A stretch of 5,243 nt of DNA from Chloroflexota bacterium (GTDB taxonomy: Bacteria > Chloroflexota > DTOL01 > JACQYG01), in contig JACQYG010000288.1 in the NCBI GenBank assembly GCA_016208345.1, positions 1 to 5,243 of the forward strand, read 5' to 3'. A program made the position numbers and the translations under genes. Positions within the stretch are counted from its first letter, which is position 1. Each line of letters begins with the position of its first letter. Shown here in pieces: positions 1 through 5,243 of this stretch. The notes under the pieces were generated by a model. That model did no database searches, was not told the origin of the DNA, and saw only the letters and a program-made list of their open reading frames with translations.

Positions 1-287
1 AGCAGGCCCACAAGGACGCCCAGGCCATAATCGCCCAGGCTACCCAGGCCGCGGACAGGGCCCGGGAGGAGATTTTGGCCCAGGGCCGGGAGGAGGCCAG
101 GGCCATCGTAGCCAAGGCCCAAGAGAAGATCGAATACGAGCGCAGGCAGGCCATCCTTGAGTTGCGAGGCCATGTAGCTGAACTGGCGATCTTGGCTGCC
201 AGCAAGGTCATAAGCCGGGAGCTAGACGAACGCGCCCATCGCCAATTGATCCAGGAGTTCCTGGCTGAGACTGCCAGTCTGAACTAG
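1..287 (+). CDS. atpF: F0F1 ATP synthase subunit b, 3' end (partial)
   Basis: This is the C-terminal part of the ATP synthase b subunit, the peripheral stalk that holds the alpha3beta3 head to the membrane a/c sector. The open frame enters from the left edge (first full codon at base 3) and stops with TAG at 285-287, giving 94 visible residues. The visible part is a long, charged, alanine-rich helix with many Q, E, R and K residues (for example QGREEARAIVAKAQEKIEYE), typical of the b-subunit coiled coil. It is followed by the conserved C-terminal region VAELAILAASKVISRELDE and HRQLIQEFL, which in this family contacts the delta subunit. The N-terminal membrane anchor lies outside the window. 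The TTG at 75 is not a credible start, because the frame is open further upstream and the coiled coil continues through it. It is followed 14 bases later by atpH, consistent with the standard operon order. Identification is firm. Confidence 0.93.
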   Translation, partial: QAHKDAQAIIAQATQAADRAREEILAQGREEARAIVAKAQEKIEYERRQAILELRGHVAELAILAASKVISRELDERAHRQLIQEFLAETASLN

Positions 288-301
288 CGACAAGGTATAT
301 A

Positions 302-823
302 ATGAGGGAAGTCAAAAAGAAGGCCAGCCCGGTGGACTACGCGCAGGCCATCTTGCAGACCGCCGCCGAACCTTGGTTGGACAATCTGAAGCTCTTTGCC
401 CAGCGGGCGCACCAGCAAGAAGTGTTACGATTATTGAACGACCCCATGGTGGAGCCCGAGGAAAAGCAAAGGGTCGTCCGCGAGCTGGGGAATGGCCTCC
501 CAACCAAAGTGCTCAATTTTCTTTTCGTCCTGGCTGCCAATAGCCAGATAGATATATTAGACGATGTTATCGCCGAATACGAGCATCGCATTAGCGCAAA
601 AACGGTGGTAAAGACAGCAACGATCAAAAGTGCCATCCCGCTTTCCGCTGAGGAGAGGGAAGGCGTCTGTCAGTTTTTGATCCAACGTTTCGGCAACGAC
701 GTTGATTTCCAATACGTGGTGGACCCGGCTATCATGGGAGGCCTGGTCATCAGGGTAGGCGATCAGGTCATTGACGGGTCCATCGCCACCAAATTGGCGC
801 TCTTAAAGGAAAGGCTGTCCTAG
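302..823 (+). CDS. atpH: F0F1 ATP synthase subunit delta
   Basis: This 173-residue protein is the delta (OSCP-type) subunit, which sits on top of the F1 head and joins it to the b stalk. The N-terminal helical domain contains YAQAIL (residues 13-18) and the family-typical stretch [16 protein letters not shown] (44-59), followed by [23 protein letters not shown] (72-94, conserved 'L.N.R...L..I...Y' region). The C-terminal domain ends with the diagnostic [16 protein letters not shown] (146-161) and a terminal leucine/lysine helix. Length is normal to slightly short for the family (about 175-185); the extreme N-terminus is short and lysine-rich and lacks the usual 'RYA' form, having DYA instead. 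The ATG at 302 has a weak Shine-Dalgarno (AAGG, 292-295). By eye its middle is more AT-rich than atpA. It lies between atpF and atpA as expected. Confidence 0.95.
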   Translation: MREVKKKASPVDYAQAILQTAAEPWLDNLKLFAQRAHQQEVLRLLNDPMVEPEEKQRVVRELGNGLPTKVLNFLFVLAANSQIDILDDVIAEYEHRISAKTVVKTATIKSAIPLSAEEREGVCQFLIQRFGNDVDFQYVVDPAIMGGLVIRVGDQVIDGSIATKLALLKERLS

Positions 824-838
824 CGCTCACCATGCTTT

Positions 839-844
839 AGGAGG
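839..844 (+). promoter_or_regulatory. Strong ribosome binding site of atpA
   Basis: AGGAGG lies four bases upstream of the ATG at 849 and is the best Shine-Dalgarno match in the window. It settles the start of atpA and fits the high output needed for a three-copy subunit. By contrast atpH has only AAGG. Confidence 0.8.
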
Positions 845-848
845 GACC

Positions 849-2390
<1,542 letters not shown>

Positions 2391-2394
2391 TGTC

Positions 2395-2431
2395 TCCTGA
2401 TGTCCCGGAGTTCAACTCCGGGACATCAGGA
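2395..2431 (+). repeat. Palindromic element copy 1 (atpA-atpG gap)
   Basis: A perfect inverted repeat with 18-base arms (2395-2412 and 2414-2431) around a single C at 2413. The core left arm is CCTGATGTCCCGGAGTT and the right arm is its exact reverse complement. It fills most of the 52-base gap between the atpA stop and the likely atpG start. As RNA it would fold into a long GC-rich hairpin (the innermost pairs would open to make a loop). No run of T follows, so it is not a standard intrinsic terminator, and readthrough to atpG and atpD must occur. The same core recurs at 4536-4579 and 5091-5121, so it belongs to a dispersed repeat family of the REP/MITE kind, of unknown origin. Confidence 0.93.
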
Positions 2432-2432
2432 T

Positions 2433-2437
2433 GGAGG
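2433..2437 (+). promoter_or_regulatory. Ribosome binding site that selects a TTG start for atpG
   Basis: GGAGG lies five bases before the TTG at 2443, ideal spacing. It overlaps the last base of the upstream ATG (2431-2433), which therefore cannot use it, and that ATG has no Shine-Dalgarno of its own because the palindrome lies directly before it. The site begins one base beyond the palindrome, so the hairpin would abut the ribosome landing site without covering it. Confidence 0.72.
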
Positions 2438-2442
2438 TCCTC

Positions 2443-3324
2443 TTGCCCAGCACCAGGGAAATACGCCGCCGCATAAAGAGCATCAGGAATACGGCCAAGA
2501 TCACCAAGGCCATGGAGTTGGTGGCTGCCTCCAAGATGCGTCGGGCCCAGGAGGCGGTTTTGGCCTCCCGGCCCTACGCTGAAAAGATGCGGGAGGTCCT
2601 CACCGACCTGTCCAGTCAGCTTCAGGGGGGAAGCGAGGCCTTGCATCCTTTGCTGGCGGAACACCCGGAGGGCAAGGTCTGTATCGTGCTCATGACCGCC
2701 GACCGGGGTCTCTGCGGCGGCTTCAACGCCAACGTCCTTCGCTTCGCCTCCAGTTTTATGCTGGAGCAGGCCGGCCCGGTGAGCCTGGTCGCCGTGGGCC
2801 GTAAGGGGCGAGACTTCATGTACCGCCACGGGCAGGACGTCGTCGCGGAGTTCACCAACCTGGGCGACTATCCCCGGCTCTCAGACATATCCCCCATTGC
2901 TCGGTTAGTCATCGACGACTACGTTGCGGGGCGCATGAGCCAGACATTCCTGGTCTTCACCCGTTTCTACACCACCATGACCCAGAGACCCCTGGCACAG
3001 AGGCTTCTGCCGATCAAGGCCCTGCACCGTGAGACTATTGCCGGGGAGAGACCGCGCAAGATCAACGAGTACATCTACGAGCCAACGCCACGTGGGGTCT
3101 TGAACCATCTCCTTCCCCGCTTCGTGGAGATACAGGTGTACCAGGCTCTCTTGGAGTCCATTGCCAGCGAACACTCCGCCCGCATGGTAGCCATGCGCAA
3201 CGCCACCGACAATGCCTATGATATAATTGATGAGCTTACCCTGTACTATAACAAGGCCCGCCAGGCCGCCATTACCAGGGAGATAATCGATATAACCACC
3301 AGCGCCCGGGCCGTGAAACGATAG
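2443..3324 (+). CDS. atpG: F0F1 ATP synthase subunit gamma (TTG start preferred)
   Basis: The gamma subunit is the rotating shaft of F1, coupling c-ring rotation to conformational change in beta. From the TTG at 2443 the protein has 293 residues. The N-terminal helix PSTREIRRRIKSIRNTAKIT, then KAMELVAASKMRRAQ, the Rossmann-like middle with TADRGLCGGFN (85-95), and the C-terminal helix with SEHSARMVAMRNATDNA (242-258) and YNKARQAAITREI are all classical. The frame is also open from an ATG at 2431, giving 297 residues with an extra MEVL. I prefer TTG because GGAGG is well placed for it, because the gamma family normally begins three or so residues before the REIRRRI block, and because the ATG is partly made of the palindromic element. 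Length is normal. The stop at 3322-3324 is five bases from the next start. Unlike the usual operon, atpD does not follow directly. Product identity is certain; the start is likely. Confidence 0.95.
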   Translation: MPSTREIRRRIKSIRNTAKITKAMELVAASKMRRAQEAVLASRPYAEKMREVLTDLSSQLQGGSEALHPLLAEHPEGKVCIVLMTADRGLCGGFNANVLRFASSFMLEQAGPVSLVAVGRKGRDFMYRHGQDVVAEFTNLGDYPRLSDISPIARLVIDDYVAGRMSQTFLVFTRFYTTMTQRPLAQRLLPIKALHRETIAGERPRKINEYIYEPTPRGVLNHLLPRFVEIQVYQALLESIASEHSARMVAMRNATDNAYDIIDELTLYYNKARQAAITREIIDITTSARAVKR

Positions 3325-3329
3325 CGCCG

Positions 3330-5084
3330 GTGAGAGCACCCAGTTGGGAACGTGCAATCGAGGGGTTGATCGTGCTAGCGGCCGTGGTACTCTTCATGGC
3401 CCTGGCACTTTACCAGATCGACCTGCCCGGTTTCTATTACGACGAGGCCCTGGATGTGGTGCCGGCGATGCAGATCATGCTGGCCGGGCAGCCCACCGAG
3501 CTGCTTCGAGGGATAGGCCTCAGGGTCCCAGGCCTGCCCCTGGTCAAACCCAGGGGCCTGACCCTGCCGGTCATGACCATGGACTACTTGGGGGCGGTGA
3601 ACACCTACCTGGTGCTGCCCTTTTTCCAGGTCTATGGGTTCACCGTCTTCGCCGTGCGCTTCATGTGCGTGGTGGTGGCCGCCGGGGCCCTGGTACTGGC
3701 GTATTTCTGGCTCCGGGGGCTCTTCGGGCCCGGGGTTGCCGGCGTAGCGGTCCTGCTCCTGGCGGTGAACCCGTCATTCATTTTCTGGGGCCGGATGGGG
3801 GTCTCCGTCACGTCGGTGATGAGCCTTTTGGCCATGGCCGCTCTCCTGGCCTTCGCCCGCTGGAGGGCCGCCGGGCGTGACCTTTGGCTCTTTCTGGGGG
3901 CAGTGGTCCTGGGCCTGGGCCTGTGGGCCAAGTTCTTGTTCCTGTGGTACATCGTGGCCCTGGCCATGGCCCAGGCGATCCTGAACTTCAGGTTCAGGCT
4001 GAACCGCCAGGCGCTGCTGGCCAGCCAGGTGTTCGGCCTCACCATCAGTCAGTGGCTGACGATTGCGGTGGGATTGACTTTAGGGGCCTGGCCGCTCCTC
4101 TGGTTTAACCTGAAGACCGGGGGGACGGTGCAGGTACTCGCCCAAAATATAGAAAACACTGCCTATGGCGTTAACAACCGGGATTTCTTTAACAACCTCC
4201 GGACTGCTCTGGAGTCCTTTCGGGTCTTCCTTAATGGAGGCTATTTCTGGTACTATGGCCAGGCCTTCGAGAACGCCCTCTATCCGGCGATGTTCATACT
4301 GTCGGCCTTGGGTGCCGCGGCGCTGGTTTGGGCCCGGTACCGCCACCTGGGGCGCCGGGTGGCCTTCGTGATCATCGTCCTGGGGCTCTTGGTGCTGCAG
4401 AGCTCCTTCACCATTTCGGGTCTGTGGGCCACGCACCTTTACATAGCTGTGCCGCTGCCGCAGACGGTGGTAGCGCTGTTTGCGGTTCTGGCCGGTCGCT
4501 GGCTGGCCCCTGCCCAGGAGCAGGGGCTGGCCCCTCCTGATGTCCCGTCCGCCAGAGGCGGAAACTCCGGGACATCAGGGCGACAGGCGAGGCCCTGGGG
4601 GACACTGGCCCGACGGGCCTTGACCTGGGCCCTTCCGGTGGTTTTCGTTGCGCCTCTCTTTCTGGGAGACCTCTGGGTGGACCTCAGGTATCACCAGGCG
4701 CTCCAGGAAACCGGCGGGCTGGGGAGGTTCTCCGACGCGATTTATGGGCTGGCCAGTTACCTGGACCGCAACCCGAAGCTGACCCCGTGGGCCCTGGACT
4801 GGGGCATTAGCAAGAGCGTCCAGGTCATAACCCAGGGTCGGGTGAATCCCCAGGAGTTATACGGGTTTCAGGAGACACCGGGCCCTGATTTCCAACGGCG
4901 CCTCTCGGAGGTGTTGGCTGATCCGGACAACATTTACCTGTTTCACGGCGCCGGAAGCGTAGTTTATCCGCGTTCCGAGGCGTTTCTGCAGGCCGTCCGG
5001 GCCATTGGAAAGCAGGTCAAGACGGAGCAGGCCTTCTTCTCCCGCAGTGGAGAGCTGATCTACGTGGCTATGTCGGTGCAATGA
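3330..5084 (+). CDS. GT-C fold membrane glycosyltransferase (PMT/ArnT-like, GT39/GT83 type)
   Basis: A 584-residue polytopic protein resembling polyprenyl-phosphate-sugar-dependent glycosyltransferases (PMT_2/ArnT-like). These transfer a sugar from a lipid carrier to a protein, lipid or glycan on the outer face of the membrane. After TM1 (about 10-28) comes the first external loop with YYDEA; D38-E39 match the acidic pair expected there in GT-C enzymes. Further hydrophobic segments lie near 104-127, 132-152, 157-175, 184-217 (probably two), 235-259, 315-335, 343-361, 370-391 and 428-446. A loop at 260-314 includes FNLKTGGT. The tail, 447-584, is soluble and probably external. Residues 403-417 (PDVPSARGGNSGTSG) are encoded by a palindromic element. 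The start is GTG at 3330, five bases after the atpG stop, with no Shine-Dalgarno, so translational coupling is likely; GTG 3372 is an alternative. Acceptor and sugar cannot be told. Its place between atpG and atpD is unusual. Class is fairly sure, substrate unknown. Confidence 0.82.
   Translation: MRAPSWERAIEGLIVLAAVVLFMALALYQIDLPGFYYDEALDVVPAMQIMLAGQPTELLRGIGLRVPGLPLVKPRGLTLPVMTMDYLGAVNTYLVLPFFQVYGFTVFAVRFMCVVVAAGALVLAYFWLRGLFGPGVAGVAVLLLAVNPSFIFWGRMGVSVTSVMSLLAMAALLAFARWRAAGRDLWLFLGAVVLGLGLWAKFLFLWYIVALAMAQAILNFRFRLNRQALLASQVFGLTISQWLTIAVGLTLGAWPLLWFNLKTGGTVQVLAQNIENTAYGVNNRDFFNNLRTALESFRVFLNGGYFWYYGQAFENALYPAMFILSALGAAALVWARYRHLGRRVAFVIIVLGLLVLQSSFTISGLWATHLYIAVPLPQTVVALFAVLAGRWLAPAQEQGLAPPDVPSARGGNSGTSGRQARPWGTLARRALTWALPVVFVAPLFLGDLWVDLRYHQALQETGGLGRFSDAIYGLASYLDRNPKLTPWALDWGISKSVQVITQGRVNPQELYGFQETPGPDFQRRLSEVLADPDNIYLFHGAGSVVYPRSEAFLQAVRAIGKQVKTEQAFFSRSGELIYVAMSVQ
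3360..3365 (+). promoter_or_regulatory. Possible ribosome binding site for an internal GTG start of the glycosyltransferase
   Basis: GAGGGG lies six bases before an in-frame GTG at 3372. Starting there would remove 14 residues, including the N-terminal part of TM1 but not its core. The upstream GTG at 3330 keeps a full TM1 and is close enough to the atpG stop for reinitiation, so I keep 3330 but regard the start as unsettled. Confidence 0.35.
4501..4535 (+). repeat. Short direct repeat next to the coding palindrome
   Basis: GGCTGGCCCCT occurs at 4501-4511 and again at 4525-4535, 24 bases (eight codons) apart, so both copies are read in the same frame and give the echoing peptides WLAP and GLAP. 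The second copy ends exactly at the base before the palindromic element at 4536. Within the interval, GCCCCTG (4506-4512) and CAGGGGC (4521-4527) form a small inverted repeat. It may reflect local slippage in a non-essential linker; chance is possible in such GC-rich sequence. Confidence 0.5.
4536..4579 (+). repeat. Palindromic element copy 2, nested variant inside the glycosyltransferase frame
   Basis: This 44-base copy has an outer stem of 12 pairs, CCTGATGTCCCG (4536-4547) with its complement at 4568-4579. The centre differs from the other copies: the GAGTTC of copy 1 is replaced by a second hairpin, TCCGCC (4548-4553), AGA loop, GGCGGA (4557-4562). The full 17-base right arm AACTCCGGGACATCAGG (4563-4579) is kept, leaving AACTC unpaired. 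It is read in frame as PDVPSARGGNSGTSG, residues 403-417, in a polar loop between two membrane segments. The frame is intact on both sides, so the element is either tolerated as linker or fixed as coding sequence. Confidence 0.9.
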
Positions 5085-5090
5085 TTGGGT

Positions 5091-5121
5091 TGATGTCCCG
5101 GAGTTCAACTCCGGGACATTA
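5091..5121 (+). repeat. Palindromic element copy 3 (upstream of atpD)
   Basis: This copy is centred on C5106 with 13 perfect pairs (5093-5105 against 5107-5119), a G-T wobble at 5092/5120, and one more pair at 5091/5121. It is the same sequence as copy 1 through TGATGTCCCGGAGTT and the right arm, except that CATCAGG has become CATTAGG. The G-T wobble would still allow an RNA hairpin. It begins seven bases after the glycosyltransferase stop and ends 38 bases before atpD. No T-run follows, so it is not a standard terminator. Confidence 0.92.
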
Positions 5122-5150
5122 GGGCTATTAAAGGAACTGGGCATATACTG

Positions 5151-5157
5151 GGGGGAG
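5151..5157 (+). promoter_or_regulatory. Ribosome binding site of atpD
   Basis: A purine tract GGGGGAG lies just two bases before the ATG at 5160. It is G-rich and close to the start, so pairing with the anti-Shine-Dalgarno would be less ideal than for atpA, yet no better candidate exists. Confidence 0.5.
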
Positions 5158-5159
5158 CA

Positions 5160-5243
5160 ATGGTAAGGGGAAAGATCGTGCAGATCATCGGCCCGGTGGT
5201 AGACGTGGAATTCCCGCCGGAGGACCTGCCGGGGCTCTACGAC
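5160..5243 (+). CDS. atpD: F0F1 ATP synthase subunit beta, 5' end (partial)
   Basis: The frame opens with ATG at 5160 and runs off the right edge after 28 codons. The translation begins [20 protein letters not shown] and continues EDLPGLYD, which is the classical N-terminus of the catalytic beta subunit (compare the family pattern G.I.QI.GPVVDV.FP...LP.IY). The Walker A motif and catalytic residues are outside the window. In ordinary operons this gene follows atpG within a few tens of bases; here it is about 1.8 kb downstream, separated by the glycosyltransferase gene and a palindromic element. It is too short within the window to be caught by length-based gene finding. Identification is firm despite the truncation. 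Confidence 0.95.
   Translation, partial: MVRGKIVQIIGPVVDVEFPPEDLPGLYD

Noticed and set aside
75..287. A separate 70-residue protein starting at TTG 75
   Set aside because: The frame is open to the window edge and the coiled-coil pattern of subunit b continues upstream, so this is an internal codon of atpF.
832..840. Mini-ORF ATG CTT TAG between atpH and atpA
   Set aside because: Two codons without a ribosome binding site; its stop merely overlaps the atpA Shine-Dalgarno. No support for a leader peptide.
2395..2431. Palindrome as an intrinsic transcription terminator after atpA
   Set aside because: The hairpin is strong, but the following bases are TGGAGGTCC with no T-run, and termination here would cut off atpG and atpD. 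The repeat also occurs within a gene, which argues for a mobile element.
5144..5149. TATACT as a -10 promoter box for atpD
   Set aside because: The hexamer resembles a sigma-70 -10 box, but no convincing -35 sequence lies 16-19 bases upstream, and the start site would fall almost on the ATG. One hexamer is too little to call a promoter.
2391..5159. A CRISPR array or phage defence system based on the three repeats
   Set aside because: Spacing between copies is irregular (about 2.1 kb and 0.5 kb), the intervals are ordinary genes, and no cas-like or nuclease gene is present.

Overview
The window is the middle of a bacterial F-type ATP synthase operon, all on the + strand. It holds the end of atpF (b), then complete atpH (delta), atpA (alpha) and atpG (gamma), then an unexpected membrane glycosyltransferase gene, and finally the first 28 codons of atpD (beta). 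The usual bacterial order F-H-A-G-D is kept, but a GT-C fold (PMT/ArnT-like) glycosyltransferase of about 584 residues sits between atpG and atpD. DNA is GC-rich, and genes are packed with gaps from 5 to 75 bases. The style of the ATPase proteins and the type of glycosyltransferase fit a Chloroflexota-like bacterium, possibly an uncultivated lineage. That placement is inference from general familiarity and is not proven by anything in the window.

Layout: 1-287 atpF 3' end; 302-823 atpH; 849-2390 atpA; 2391-2442 a short gap dominated by a near-perfect palindrome; atpG, probably from a TTG at 2443 to 3324; 3330-5084 glycosyltransferase; 5085-5159 a gap with a second copy of the palindrome; 5160 to the window end, atpD. 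No stretch over 300 bases lacks a gene.

The most interesting structure is a family of small palindromic elements with arms related to CCTGATGTCCCGGAGTT. Three copies lie in 2.7 kb. One is between atpA and atpG (2395-2431), ending one base before the Shine-Dalgarno sequence of atpG. One is just upstream of atpD (5091-5121). The third, a longer variant with a nested second hairpin (4536-4579), lies inside the glycosyltransferase reading frame and is translated as an in-frame linker between two membrane segments. The two intergenic copies bracket exactly the atpG + glycosyltransferase block. This resembles REP/MITE-like elements and, for the coding copy, the in-frame palindromic elements known from Rickettsia, although no sequence relation to those is claimed.

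Functionally, atpF and atpH products form the peripheral stalk, atpA and atpD products form the catalytic hexamer, and atpG encodes the rotor shaft. The glycosyltransferase has no known role in ATP synthase. It probably transfers sugar from a polyprenyl-phosphate carrier to an acceptor outside the cytoplasm and appears to be a passenger in the operon.
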